NCBI GenBank assembly: GCA_019916065.1
Contig: CM034233.1
Coordinates: 45,754,673-45,818,672 of the forward strand
DNA: 64,000 nt
Origin: Vitellaria paradoxa
Taxonomy: Eukaryota > Streptophyta > Magnoliopsida > Ericales > Sapotaceae
Direction: 5' to 3'
Part shown: piece after piece, positions 1 to 12,921 of the stretch
Layout: each line of letters begins with the position of its first letter
Position numbering within the stretch: the stretch's first letter is position 1
Translations under genes and position numbers: made by a program
The notes under the pieces: generated by a model
Database searches by the model: none
Told to the model about the DNA's origin: nothing
What the model saw: the letters and a program-made list of their open reading frames with translations, nothing else

Positions 1-272
1 CACCTCTAGACCAGTCCAACCGTTACCAATTATCAAAATTTACTATTAACTACATCGTTCCATAAAATGTTCATATCAACTGATAGAGACACTATTTTGG
101 GTAAAATCCTGGTCCCAGCCACATTCGTAGCCCATTATAGTACAAAATATCATAATCCTCAATCTTAAACCCATAGAATAAACACTAAGAAATTAGTAAG
201 ACACAAAAGAAACACGTAAGCCTCACTACCTAAAGCCCAAAGTATTCGCAACCAAGTGTTCTGATACCATTC
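1..272 (-). mobile_element. Internal leader of an LTR retrotransposon (minus strand)
   Basis: This stretch lies on the internal side of a primer-binding-site-like sequence at 258-270 and has no coding potential I recognise, so I read it as the untranslated leader of a minus-strand element whose body lies left of the window. The assignment rests on the primer site and the adjoining LTR, not on any protein. Confidence is moderate. Confidence 0.45.
258..270 (-). other. Primer-binding site, initiator-Met tRNA type
   Basis: Read on the minus strand this is ATGGTATCAGAAC, close to TGGTATCAGAGC, the complement of the 3' end of plant initiator methionine tRNA, which primes reverse transcription in many plant LTR retrotransposons. 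It sits directly beside the inner end of the LTR at 273-2314, as expected for a 5' LTR. Confidence 0.55.
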
Positions 273-2314
273 TATCACGCCTCTAACCTAATTATCCGAG
301 ACAGACGATATGGGAATGTGAAACTAAAATAAATAAATAAAATATAATCCAATTTCAATTCACATTGAGCTATAGTTATCAATATATCCAGAATCATTAC
401 TCATTCCCATGTAAAATAATATTCAACTGCGTCACCATCAATTTGCCAATAACATAATCTATCTTACTCCATTTTCAATGACCGCACCTAAGGTTGGGTT
501 GGTTAGAATAATATTATAATAATGTTTATATATATCCATATCATAATGTTGTAACTATAAGAATCGGACCCATCCTCTAGGACACATAATTTATAATTCT
601 AATAATTCAATTCTTAATTTAGAAGAACAAATACAATTATTATTATCCATAATTAAGACTAGACTTAGGCTACTCAAGCTCAAGCTGTCTACGTATCCCA
701 TTTCGGGAATTATGTCGCTGTAGTTCCCAAATTTTTATCTTTTATTCCGTAATCAAACTCATAATCACCCATATAAACCATACATCTCATCAATCAATGT
801 TACAATCACATTACATTAACAACTCAATATAAAGGAATATAAATACAATTGTATGCAATGGGATGTGATGGAATGCAATGTTAATGCATACTCTAGTCTT
901 CATTTACCCCCAACTTTATCCTGGGCTCACAACAAACATATATCTCCATATATATAAACTGAATGGGGAACTATGGTATACCCCTATTGGTGTAAGACTT
1001 AGGGAACCGTGTTACACCTTGGCCCTTCTATTAAAGAACTGTGTTACACCCCTAGTCAAGCATCTGCTTAGTTCAAGCAGGGTCCGGCTACAATCCGGAG
1101 AGAATCTCATAATCATATTTCATAATTAACGTCCCAATTCTAAATGATTAAGCTCTAGTTATATATATTGATTGGGGATCATTTGGCATTTTCAAAATCT
1201 CATTTTACCATTTTTTTTCCAAATCATGAGTCCCGTTTATATATATAACTCGTGCGTGAGCATGTCACAATATAAATATGGTACTCTCAACCAATCAATA
1301 GTCATAACATAAACCAGATGATACCACCCTAGTCCCATACACATGATATGCTCAATCATCCAAATAAATATCTTATATAAGCACATTCTCATTAGGCTTA
1401 ATGATGATTTGGGGTTCATTCCATCATTAGAAATCCTTAATAATTCAGTTTGGGCACAAACATATATTTAAAAACTATTTTTAACATTTTCTGAAAATTT
1501 GCCATATTGGTGTCCAGACACCCTAAACTACAATCCAGACACCCCAACTGGCCAGTCCAAACACTAGAGTCCAACGTCCAATTTCTGGGTTCATTTTCGA
1601 TGAAACTAAACTCCAAATCACCATTTCAAGCTTTAATCCCAACAACAACTCATGTATAACACTTAAACACTTAAATCGTAAATTTCTTCAACACTTAATC
1701 AAAGAATAACTTAGATATATGCAAAGTATTCACATTTATATGCATATATATAACCACAATCATATATACACATATATATGCATCAATCACATGATATTCA
1801 ACCAAATCGAGCATATATATACATCAAAATCATCCTAACAATGTTTAGAGCACGAATATGAGTTCTGTTACCTCGAATCCAAAGACAAAAGAAGAAATGA
1901 GAGGATTTGAGTTATGGCTTCCAAACTTTCAGCGTTGATTTCTCCCTCCTCGAGCGAAATCTTGCGAAACGGACATCACCACAACATTTACGGTGTCGAA
2001 TACTACCTCGATCCCTAGTCTCCCTTCTCAGAACCCACTTTCTCTCTCTACCTTCTCTTTCCTCTCTCTCTTTTCTCTCTTTTCTCTTATTCTTCTTTTC
2101 TCAAACGACCAAGGGCCCAAAAAGAAAAAGAAAAAGAAAAAGAAAAAGAAGGAAGAAAAGAGAGGGTGGGCCTTTGGCCAGTTGTCCAACCTAGTATTAA
2201 TTTGAGCCACACTCTGCTCAGGAAAAATAAAATAAATCAACTCAATCTTATAATAATTGTTTTATTGGCTCAAAATAACACATAAATAACCAAAAATAAA
2301 TACTGGGTATTATA
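273..2314 (-). mobile_element. 5' LTR of a minus-strand LTR retrotransposon
   Basis: The right end read on the minus strand begins TATAATACCCAGTATT, and the left end finishes GGCGTGATA next to the primer site. These resemble the common plant LTR termini TGTAATACCC and GGCGTGACA, each with one G-to-A or C-to-T change, so the TG/CA ends would have decayed. Length is about 2.0 kb, and no coding sequence is convincing inside. A pyrimidine tract at 2041-2100 followed by an AAAAAG-rich run at 2119-2155 is present. Two closely spaced TCCAGACACCC motifs occur at about 1512 and 1532. I cannot decide between gypsy and copia from the LTR alone. Confidence 0.5.
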
Positions 2315-2636
2315 AGTATTATAGAAAAATCATGGTGTAGAAGAATCTACCTAGGAATGTGACTCTAAAATATGAGCTTGATTTTCTCAATTATTTATTT
2401 AGTTATAATGTTATAATTGTCTTTTTTAAGTACAGTGGCTATTCTAAAATTTCAAAAACAAAACCTTTACAAAAAAGGGCGGATGTAATGATCCTACAAA
2501 TAGGGATTAAAAAAATCAACAAAACATGTCACCCAATGAGGATGCTTGTTGGCACCTTAAGTCCTTATAGCTCCCATGAGTCATTGATCGACCCTAAAAT
2601 GTGTTCGGGTTCTACCTCTCAAGTGCAAGAGGGTGG

Positions 2637-4103
2637 TGTTGGTTTTTATAGCATAGGGTTAAGAAAAATACCTCGAATGGAAGGATGAACTCTTTAAAAT
2701 TTCCTTGATGCACAGTGGAAGCACCTTGTTATCAGCGATTCAGCCTTCCAAACTATTCTCAAATTATCTCTCTAGATGGATGTGTGTGGGCACAATTTTT
2801 AGATCGATTGCCTCATTAATAATATATAAAAGATATTTATAGAGAGAGAGATATAGAGTTTGTATCAAAGAAGATCTCTAACTCTAGAGATTATCTCTTA
2901 TCAACTCTCTCATATATCTTATCTATATATATTATCCTAATATATATTTAAAAGATATAGTATCTTGAGAAAATCTTCCAACTATATCATCTTATCTAAA
3001 TATATATTAATTATCTATAATTTATTTCATAAATAAATTATAAATAATTAGCCACTTGGACCTAGCCCATCAAGATAAAATTGAGCTAGCTTGGGGACTG
3101 AAGGCCCATGGATTCCTAGCTCCAACTTAAAAGATATTTGGGCCTTGTCATCTCATGACAACCCATTATCTTTTAAATTAACCCAGGGCTATTCAACTAA
3201 AAGCCCTGAGCTGCACTCTAGTAGTTCATGTTGAAATTCATTTAATTAAAACAACTTTTAATAAAATGAATTTTGGTCTTACACCAATAATATCTACTTA
3301 ATTAACCCTCCATTATAAGCTCGTAATTAAGATAGGCTAAATGTCGAGCCCCTTAATTACATAATTAACCTTAAGTCACTATTTATCTATATTTTGATCA
3401 TTCTCAATATTTCCATATTTGTATACAATTTATAAATAAATATTGTTATTCAATAAACAATTTATTGAATAAACTGCAGCCACAGATTTAATGATCAAAA
3501 AGATAAATAGCTTTGGTGAGCATATCAGAATGGATTCCATCTTATAAGTATATGTTCCCACGATTCATAATATTAAATCTCCAAATTATCGAGGTTTTGA
3601 CCATTAATAAGATCTCACTCTGTGATAACTCAAATAGACTTAATCTATGAATATGAGTCCATTACAAATTAAGGATTAAGGTTTATTAAGTTTATTAAAG
3701 CTTATGTAAATTATGATTAAAAATATTTATTAACCAAATCATAATTTACAACAGTCTATTCAATATGTATATCTCATATACATACTAACTTTCCTACTCA
3801 AAGTCACTACTTTAGTGATCAAGATAAATCACCTAATTAAGAAGTAGAAAAGTTACAGCTTTAACATAATGAAATGCCCATTTCATTAATAGCTGTGAAT
3901 TTATTTTTATTTATAAAACTTGTAATTTAAATCTTTCTGTATTGGCATCTTATGCCCAATACTTAAATCACATACTTTATAAATAAGGGACAATAGTGTA
4001 TGCTTAAATAAATAAATGTTTTATTTTAACCAGAAAAATAAATTAAATGAAATGTCATTACAAAACATGCTTTCAAGGGGACCATAGGAAAATAAATCTA
4101 ACA
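2637..4103. mobile_element. Solo LTR with 5-bp target duplication
   Basis: The element begins TGTTGG and ends CTAACA, an imperfect terminal inverted repeat with canonical TG/CA ends. It is flanked by identical 5-bp direct repeats GGTGG at 2632-2636 and 4104-4108. Length is 1,467 bp, with no coding region or second LTR, so it fits a solo LTR left by recombination between two LTRs. A TATATAAAAG box is visible at about 2822 on the plus strand. The superfamily cannot be read from the sequence. Confidence 0.7.
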
Positions 4104-4484
4104 GGTGGTTGTAGTCATACTTGGTGAGAACCAAGGTCATCTCCACAGGGAGTGCTTTATTAAAAGTTCTAAACTTGTTCTCTTAGTTAGTATGTGAACC
4201 TAACTTAACCTAAACTAAATTTGGATTATGGGAATGCCTAGATATGGGTTTGGTTGAGGATGGTGAAGTGAAGGAACTAAACTAAAACAAAAGCATTAGA
4301 AATAATATTAACTAAAACAATCTTGACTACAATTCAAACCCAGTATTGGGGTGGCAATGGTTCTCTCAAATACATTAATAACTCAACTCAACAAATGCAC
4401 ATGCATTGTTGGGTCAGAAGATGTTTTTTAAAATATGATTTGTGAAAATCTCAAAAGTAAGTAGAGGCTTTTGAAAATAATTTT

Positions 4485-4835
4485 AGGTTTACCGGGACAT
4501 TGAATCAAACACCTAGTGTGCATAAGTGCAACCAAGCTTTGATTATAACACAGGTGAGCCAATTTCGTAGGGAAGCCTATATTTTGGTTTAGAAAATCAG
4601 TTCTAAGTCACTGGGCCATTGAATCATGCACTTGATATGCACGAGTAAGAACTCATTATCAAGTGAAGATTGTAACATAGGTAACTTGATTCATAGGAAA
4701 ACCTAATTTGGATTTTGGAAAATAAGACTCTGGCTCACCGGGACATTGAACCGAACACTTAGTGTGCACAAGTGAAAACTTGTAACCAAGCTATGGTTGT
4801 AACACGGGCGAGCAGGTTTCGAAAAAACCCTAACT
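4485..4835. repeat. Three degenerate tandem units of about 125 bp
   Basis: Units start near 4491, 4611 and 4737. Each contains a version of GGGACATTGAA, then CACTTAGTGTGCACAAGT, then a segment ending in TGTAACA and GGTGAGC. The first and third are closest; the middle one is more diverged. No reading frame crosses all three. Confidence 0.7.
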
Positions 4836-5289
4836 TTACCAAGAAATTTCAATTGAAAGCCAAAAAAAAAATGTTTTCGTAAAAACCATTTGCATCCGAT
4901 TAAACTAAAACCAACCACAATACTTTAATGGCTTGAAGCCAAGAATAAAACTAGCCTAACATTGTCATAGCGAAATCACAAAGAAGAAATAGGAGACATG
5001 CCATTGAAACAAAATAAGATTAAACACACAAAGAGAAAAAGCTGAATACTTAACTCAAATTAAAATATGAAAGTAAAACTTACAAATAGAGTAGCAATCT
5101 TGAACAACGAACTTGAAAACTTTTAACCCTAACCCTAGAAAAGTCTTTAAAAGAAAAATCCTCCAAAAGAAAAGTCTTCTAAAAGAAAAAGTCTCCCCTT
5201 TTTATGTTCTGAAACTCCCCTATTTATATAGGGTTATGACGAAGGACAAAATAGGTAATGCATTTTGAGTAAAGAAAACCAAAAGTCAT

Positions 5290-5580
5290 GGAAGATGGGC
5301 ATCCATGATGGATGTGGGGAGCCCATGACCCTATTGTTTGATGAAAGTCCTCAATGAGCAGCTCCACTCAGCAATTCCAATCCTCCTCTCGGTGGGCGCC
5401 CATCAGATGAATAGTGGGGCGCCCATGGACTCTGAGGGGCACCCATGGTTGGTGTGTTCCCAGCTGTTTGAGAGTCAACTTTCTCCCATAAATTGGCTCT
5501 CGATGGGCACCCATCTGATGAATAGCGGGGCGCCCATGACACTTGTGGGGCACCCATTGTCAAGGTGGGGCGCCCGTCTG
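5290..5580. repeat. Cluster of GGGCGCCCAT-like palindromic motifs
   Basis: GGGCGCCCAT or a one-base variant occurs at about 5393, 5417, 5438, 5500, 5528, 5548 and 5568, with weaker forms near 5293 and 5319. GGGCGCCC is its own reverse complement. Two copies share the preceding GATGAATAG. The block is GC-rich in an AT-rich setting. Both strands stay open for 60-80 codons only because of the repeated motif, so I do not call a gene. Confidence 0.65.
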
Positions 5581-6030
5581 CAACTACAGTAAATAGTGCT
5601 TCTTAGACAGCTTTCTGTCCCTGACTTTCAATGTGATTTTGACCCTTAAGATGATCGATTTGAGCTTTGGCTAAAACACAAAAGTTATAGCCCTTCAAGT
5701 CTTGTTTCTAACCCAAAAAGAATTGCACCACTTTGAGTTGTGAGGAAAAAGTTATGGTTGGAAAACTGAGAGGGTGTTGAGCTGGAATTTCAACTGTACA
5801 CCACTTCAACCATTTTGAACTTCGAACCATTTCCTTCTCCTTGGCAGCCATGGTAGTCGATCTTATGCCTTGGGATGGCTCTTGGGAAGTTGAAGAAGTC
5901 TTAGGAGTCTTTGGACTTTTATTGCACTTTCTTTATTCTGGCTTGCCTTGGCTCCTCCTCACATGCAACCTTGGTGTTGTTTAGGCCAAAAGCTCCAAGT
6001 TATATTACCTAAAAACACACAAATAGCAAT

Positions 6031-8481
6031 AATGTATGGAAATGAGATAATTAAGCTAATACCTCACCATTAACAAGCATAAGTGCATAATTAGCTTACA
6101 CAAAGGATATAGAATTGTATAATATTGCAAGCTAATCAGTCATTCTTCCTCCTCCCTAGCCTATGTGAGTCATCCCATTCCCCTGCCCCTTAGCCCGTAA
6201 GTCATTCCTCCCCCCTGAGTGTAGATATATATATATATGTTATGGTACGAAAAAAATAAAACAACCAAGAAAAAAAAAAGGAGAGGTTAGTACCAGAACT
6301 CAAACTATTTTTCCAATTGTCTAATTAAGCTAGTTTCAAACACACCTGCGCTGTCAAATTAAGAGAAGGATGTCTAGTTTAAGCAAACGGTGAATTTTCG
6401 ATCTTTCCAACAAAGAATGAGTTAGTAAAGTGGTATATTATTTATACCTTTTGTAATGCCTTCTTTAATAGAAAATGACCATAAGAATAATTTTGGTATG
6501 TTTTAAAAGCAAAATTTTATGTTTTTAAAACCAAGCATAATTTTTCTTTAAAGAAAGAAATAAACAATAAATAAATTTTAGGCCGATGCCCGTTTTGTCC
6601 TTAGTGCCTGCAACTCCCCGGTTTGACCCATTTTACTCTCTTTTTGTTCTAAAATATTATAAAATAATAATCTATATATATAATATTTAATAGAGGTATA
6701 AGTGTGGGTTAAAATTCATATACTATTAAATTAATATTATGCTTCTTAATCGAATTTTCGGTGGCACTAAAATTGTGATTAGATTTCTAAAAATTACTAG
6801 TCAACGCTAGAATATGCTATAATATGTTAAAAATAAAATAATTATGTATTCATTACGAAACAAATAATAATTAAAAAAATAAACGGGCTGTAACGGCAAT
6901 GGAAACATGAAATTGTAAAAAAAAACTGACACACTAACAAACATTATTCTTAAGTTTTAACAAGAGAAGGGTGAAACCTAAGAAAATGTTGATTTTGGAG
7001 AAAGTGCAGATACTATATAAAATAGAAAAAGGTTATAAGATATCTTTAGGTTAAAAGACCTTAAACCTATGCAGGATTGGATAATCGTGCCCATGGAGTT
7101 GTAATACATAACAAAAAAGAAAATGGTAAGGCTCATTGTGGCCTTTAGACTCGGATCTATAAACGACAATGCAAAGATGCTTCATGACCCCGTGTATATA
7201 TATATGAATCGACGCTGATTTGGATTACCACTTTAATTTTGAGACTGTCTTGCATAATGTCCTTCCCCATCTTGGGAAAAGAAAATAATAAATGAATAAC
7301 GGTTAATAAAAGTTACGAATTAATGTGGTCCTATCCTACTAGGTGTTGATATATTCAATGATTTCTTATTATATTCATTATTTATATGTGATTTCTAAAA
7401 TGCATTATAAAAATATATTTCTATACATCATGAGTACAAATAGTTTGGATGCTCACGTCTCTACAAACTGTATTATAGGTGTAGAGCCCGAAACTTAGGA
7501 GGGCCAGTACAACCTGTTGAAAACCTTATAGTTCTATTAAGCAGTTTTTGCAACTTAGATGTGACAACTTTAAAAAAAAAAACTTATGCATATGAAAGTA
7601 TCACTTTACAAATAAATGACACTTATGTTATCTAGTTTTAATTTAAATTTGGTGTGTATTTTATTAATAAAATAATAATTATTGTTATTTATATTATTGA
7701 ATAAAGTGGTCGATGCCTCTAAAAAAAATAAATAGTGAGATTGTAATGGACCATGTACATTAAATTTCGCGATCTAACTCATTTCTTGAGATCTCAAGAT
7801 TTTGGATGCGTGACAAAAGTTAATGAAAAAATTGTTATGTGCAGATCATGTAACCTTGTTCACCCCGCCACAGGGGTATAATGGTTAATCTATGTTTATT
7901 TCTCTCATCTAGCACCAAAAAGTGTTTTTAAATATAAATTATTAAAAAAATATTTTTTATTAAATATAATTTTATGAATTTTATTTTAAATTTTAAATAT
8001 ATGTTTTAGATAGAATGCATTGTTTTAAAATATATCTTTTTAAATCAGATTTATTTAAATTATTTATCAACTAATATATATAATTATCATGCGATTCAAA
8101 AATAATCTAATTACTAATAGTCTAGCTATTTTAATTTATATTCATAATTTATATTTAAAAACATACATCTTTTGGCATATGATGAAAAGAATAGACATGT
8201 ATTGATTATTTTACCCTTCGGGTAGGGTGACATGACTTACACATAATAATTTTTTTATTAACTTTAATAAATGGAGTTGGTATTCGGAATTGAATAGTTC
8301 TAAGATGTAATGGGTGAGTTTGATAGTTTGATAATGAAATAAAAAAAATATAATTTAATAAATATTTCCCTAAAAAAAACTCTTAATAATATATCGACAA
8401 ATATTTTCAATTGAAGGACAATGCTTATATTTATTGGAAAAAAAAAATCTTCAACCGAGCTCTTTTTAAACTTTCATTTTA
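6031..8481. other. AT-rich intergenic sequence, no gene seen
   Basis: I find no credible reading frame, RNA gene or bounded transposon here. Long A/T runs and short TA microsatellites (for example at about 6226 and 7195) are present. The last few hundred bases before 8569 must include the promoter of the PsbP-domain gene, but I see no clear TATA box. Confidence 0.5.
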
Positions 8482-8489
8482 AAACCCTA
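8482..8489 (+). promoter_or_regulatory. Telo-box (AAACCCTA)
   Basis: AAACCCTA lies 80 bp upstream of the ATG of the PsbP-domain gene. This motif is common near transcription starts of plant housekeeping and plastid-biogenesis genes. The position fits a proximal promoter or 5' UTR site; function is inferred. Confidence 0.45.
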
Positions 8490-8501
8490 GCCCCCCTGAC
8501 T

Positions 8502-8528
8502 ATGGACTACGGTGACGACCTGTCTTAG
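8502..8528 (+). other. Short upstream ORF (8 codons)
   Basis: An ATG at 8502 opens MDYGDDLS followed by TAG at 8526-8528, 40 nt before the main start at 8569. If transcription starts upstream of 8502, this would be a uORF in the 5' leader. The transcription start is not known. Confidence 0.3.
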
Positions 8529-8568
8529 CATCCGGTTGAGAGAGCAAGCCTCATATATATCTTCAGCA

Positions 8569-8925
8569 ATGGCTTTATCAGGAGCTTGTTTTGTCCCCCT
8601 AAAACTATGGAATTCCATATCCTCAACAAGGCCTTGCCCAAGGCCTCTCTTCTCTCCATCCGCGTCTTCTTCCTCTTACTCTTCCTCTTCCCTTTCCTTT
8701 TCCTTTTCTCGTTCTCAGAAGATCAGTAGAGAATCAGGTGAAACTCCCAAAGAGTATTCCCCAATCTGTTTGAGGAAAAGAATGCTCAGCCTTTCCATTA
8801 TAGCGGTTATCTTATCATCACCCATTCCGACCATTTCGACAGTCATGGCTGAAGGTTTAGACCTTGAAAGATACACGGATTTTAAAGGGGGTTTCACTCT
8901 TCTCAGGCCCTCTTCTTGGGTTAAG
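8569..8925 (+). CDS. PPD2: PPD2-like gene, exon 1 (119 codons)
   Basis: It encodes the transit peptides and the first part of the PsbP domain, ending SSWVK. The donor is AAG|GTATTT at 8926. I use the ATG at 8569 because the same frame upstream has no ATG back to its stop codon. A (TCTA)n microsatellite follows in intron 1 at about 8946-8972. Confidence 0.88.
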
Positions 8926-11900
8926 GTATTTATGCATCTCTCTCTATATCTATCTATCTATCTATCTATCTATACACAGAGTCTACAGAGGAGGGTGCAA
9001 AAGACTTTTTTTTGGGGGGGTTTCCGGTCAACAATCTGTCAATCCTTATGTGAGTTTTTTTTTTTTATATTATTAGTATGGCCATTAAGGTTGATTTCCT
9101 ATCTGTTTTATTTATTCCGATGAAGATGAATGTGGTTAGCCCTTTTGGATTATTAGGTTGACAAAGCAGGGGCAACTGTTCTGTTTGAGGAGCCAAATGT
9201 AACTGCTAACAATGTGGGTGTTGTGGTTAACCCTGTTCGCCTTACAAACCTGGAAGAATTTGGGACTCCTCAATTAGTAGCAGATAAGCTTATTCAAGCA
9301 GAAAAGCACAAGGTAACCAAAAGTTTTTTATTCAATTTGCTCTGTGAAAATCCTGAATAGAACAGATTAAAGAACAAATTGAATCATGTTCAATGTGGGG
9401 TTCGTTAGGGGTAAGAAATTTGTTAATTTATAAGAACCAGCATTGTGTGTGATTTTTATTAATTTTTATAATATGGGTACGTATATTGATGAGGGACCCT
9501 CGAGTATGTTGTTTATTGATCTTGATCAATAAATTCTGGTGACCAATTTATAGGTGCAAAGATGCACTCTGGATTTGGCCCCTGTTAGCCATACCACAGA
9601 AAACTATGTTAGCTCAACTTTTTATTTTTTGGGGAGGTGAAATTGAAGGAATTGTTAGGACTTGAACATTTGGGCCATGACAGCTGTAATGTTTCTCTTT
9701 TTCATTATCTTGTTTCTTATTCAGATGGAGTGGATAAAGGAGAATTGCCTTTAAGTTCAGAACAAATTTTTTCATTATCTTGTTCACATGGAGTGGACAA
9801 AAGAGCATTGCCCTTAAGTTCAGAACAAAGTGGACAAATTAGTGGTTTCTATGGTGGCAATTGGGTTCATATTTAACAAATCAAAAGCTTTTGTAATGGT
9901 GAACCCTGCGATTCCTGTACCCATGACTCAAAATTTCGTTGCCAAGCCATCGTATTGCCTGGAGAACCAGGCTTGCTTAGCCTTTCAAAGCTACCTTCAG
10001 GTTCTCAAAGGTACCCCTCTCTTTCAGGAGGATCTGCGGCATGAAGCTAGCAAATGAGTGCAATCATGGTAATGATGTTGATATGGATTAGTAGAGAATG
10101 AAGAACCGACACAATAAAACTTGGACTTATAAATGGCTATTACATTCAGGAAATTTAATTTGTTGCAGATAATTTTATATTAGTGGACAAGCATAAGCCT
10201 TGATCCAGAGGTAGCTTTTATCTTTCTCCCAAATGTGTGTAAATGTGGTCTCCAACTTTCTCTATGCAGTTATCAGTCCCAAATGTGTGTAAATTGCACA
10301 AAACTAAAAAATTTATAGAAGAAATAACTTGTACTTTGGAAAAGCTAGCTTTTGTCTTTCCCCCATCCCCTCACTCCCTCACATAGCAGCTGTAATATCA
10401 CACACACGCTCTAGCAACCGGTGCATGTGTGATGCATGTGTAGAACTTTTGGTTTTCCAACAGATAAATGACCGTTTATATTTATGTATAAAATACAAAC
10501 TAATAAAATCCAATTTGTTTTTATAAACTTACGAACGTATTTCTTAAATTAAAGCGAATATGTTTACACAATATGATCACCTATAAAAAAGATATTTATA
10601 CAATGCAATATAAAGTTATTTATATTCAAACTAAAACAAATACAAATACACAAACTAATAAAAGAAAAAATATCTACACAGTCATGGTCAAATTGACCAT
10701 ATGGATTCAAGTATTGAAGGGATTTTTCCACATTAGGATGCAATAAACTATTAGGAATGTGTGACCTAATATTTATTATAGAGCTAAACCAATTGTTAGC
10801 TGGAGGAAATTTATAATGTGAAAATTAAAAGAGCATAGCCTTGTAGAATGAATGCGGTTCAATATGAAAATATATTCTGGAAATAAAAAAATTGCATTTT
10901 TTGTGCACTGCTTCCAATATGAGGCAAATTTTCAATGTCTATTGAAGCAGTTTTACAGCAAAATTCGCCGTATACTGAAGATAATTTAAATATAAATTGT
11001 TAGCTTTTATTTGACGGTTATTATAATATGTAAATGTATGAATCATTTATCTTGTCATAACCTTGCACTTGTCTCTGCAAGTTCTTAAATTTTACGGCAC
11101 CCATTTCTTTTAAATAATAACTAGAATTAACATCAACTACTAACTTATTAATAAATGAGAAAGTATAAAAATTGTTGAGAAATTATGTTTAAATCATGTT
11201 TTTATGCAAGGTGAAATAAGAAAAATGACAAAAGATTCTTATTGTTTTTAGCCCTTCTATATCCTTATTGTTTCAATCAAATATATGTCAACTATTAGTA
11301 TGTAAAGTTTTGACTTGTATGATTGTATCTCTGTCTAGAACTTGAGATATGTTTTTAACGTGGAAATATAATTAAAAGTATGATTTAAATGTCATAAAAA
11401 GGTTATCTAACCTAAACTCTTGTTGTGCAGTCAACCCTTGTATAATTAATTTTTGTAGTTGATATTTTTGGTTTTAATTAAAGCCTCATTCATGAGAATA
11501 TATTAATATTTTTCTTGCCTTTTACAATTTCAAAAAGAACAAATACAACATGTAGAACCAAACTATATTACAGATATAATAAAAATGTAATAACTATTCT
11601 ACGTGACCTAAATAAATTTGTTGTAATAATTACCTCATGATTATTGTTCAGCAATCTGCTTTCTTAGTACTTACAGATGTTGAATGGATAATGCTGCCAA
11701 TCTTTAAAAACGTGTGCATTATCCACTCTTCAATTTTTAGCATCTGGGTTGTTGTTCATTGAGTTTTTTGTTAGATGGTATAATATCTAACACTCTATTG
11801 GTAGAACTAAAATGAAAATTCAACATAGCTAGCTGAAAGGATAATGATTACTCATAATTGTAAATTAAGGGATTTTCTTTATCTTTCTTGCTATAGGTTT

Positions 11901-12871
11901 TTTCTTACAGTTTTTGATGTGAATTTACTAATATTAGGATGTTTGACCTATTCTTATTATTGCTGATATCAGGGAGGAGAGCTCTTGTTTATCTTTCTTT
12001 AGTTGTATTGTCGGAAATTATGTCTTAATTTGGCAATATATTAGTAGAATTGATAAATGATATATAGGAATGTTGCTGAAACAGAAGAAAATGATGTGAA
12101 AGTAATGTCAAGAAGGGGGAAAGCAAGTTAATTTTTTGACAAAGGGCTGACATGTGGTTTGTTAGAAAATACAATTGTTGTAATGCCTACTCCACGAGAG
12201 GAAGATATCCTATTATTTTCAGCTCATAAAATACAAGGTACAATTAACCTATTTGTAGACTAAGAATCCCTGTTATACAACGACGATGAGATGCTATCGA
12301 ATCAAAAGAATTCATTCATATCGTATCAGTAATATCTTTTCTTATATGATAAGGATTTGATTCTAAACACTAAGTCAACTCTATCTTGTATTTCAACATG
12401 GTCGTCATAAATATCCTTTCATTTTCTGATATGAAAATGGAAAATGAGATACATGAAGAGCTTAATTGAATCTTCATCCAGATATTTATATGGGATGTAA
12501 ATAAGTTCTTTTTATGATATGAATGAAAGACTAAATAAAGAAGAGAAAAAAGAGGACTTACAAAGTAAATTTCGGAATTTATCATTCCTTGCAACTAGAG
12601 GTATGTTAGAAGACTAGGAAGGATGTATCCGAGAGAGAAGGCATAAAATGGAACCATGTTGGAACAAGGGTTAGATGATCCTTTAAATAGAAAAGAAAAC
12701 TGTTTAGACTTCAAACAATTTTAAGCTCGAGAACCAAACAAATTTTAATAGTAATTATGGTACAAATAATTATACAGAACAAGCATTTTGTTCAGCTGTT
12801 GTCTTGTTGAGAGGTGGAGTGTTCATCCAACTGGGGAAACAAAGATATTTCTTTTCAAAAGTACTTTTTTG

Positions 12872-12921
<50 letters not shown>

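Larger units (their letters stand above)
2315..6030. repeat. Non-coding dispersed repeat, interrupted by a solo LTR
   Basis: Removing the solo LTR at 2637-4103 leaves a long sequence without a credible reading frame but with internal tandem structure: three degenerate ~125-bp units at 4485-4835 and a cluster of GGGCGCCCAT-like motifs at 5290-5580. This resembles the body of a non-autonomous large retrotransposon derivative, although I see no LTR pair. The class is an inference. The outer limits are approximate. Confidence 0.35.

Noticed and set aside
1907..2240. Open frames on both strands rich in Ser/Leu or Lys
   Set aside because: They follow a simple pyrimidine/purine tract inside an LTR and have no recognisable domain.
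2359..2688. 109-codon open frame
   Set aside because: It crosses the solo LTR boundary at 2637, so it cannot be an ancestral gene.
5338..5592. Overlapping open frames on both strands
   Set aside because: Openness on both strands is explained by the repeated GGGCGCCCAT motif; no protein family fits.
8512..8568. Longer N-terminus for the PPD2-like protein
   Set aside because: The frame is open but would start at GTG; the first in-frame ATG is 8569, followed by a normal transit peptide.
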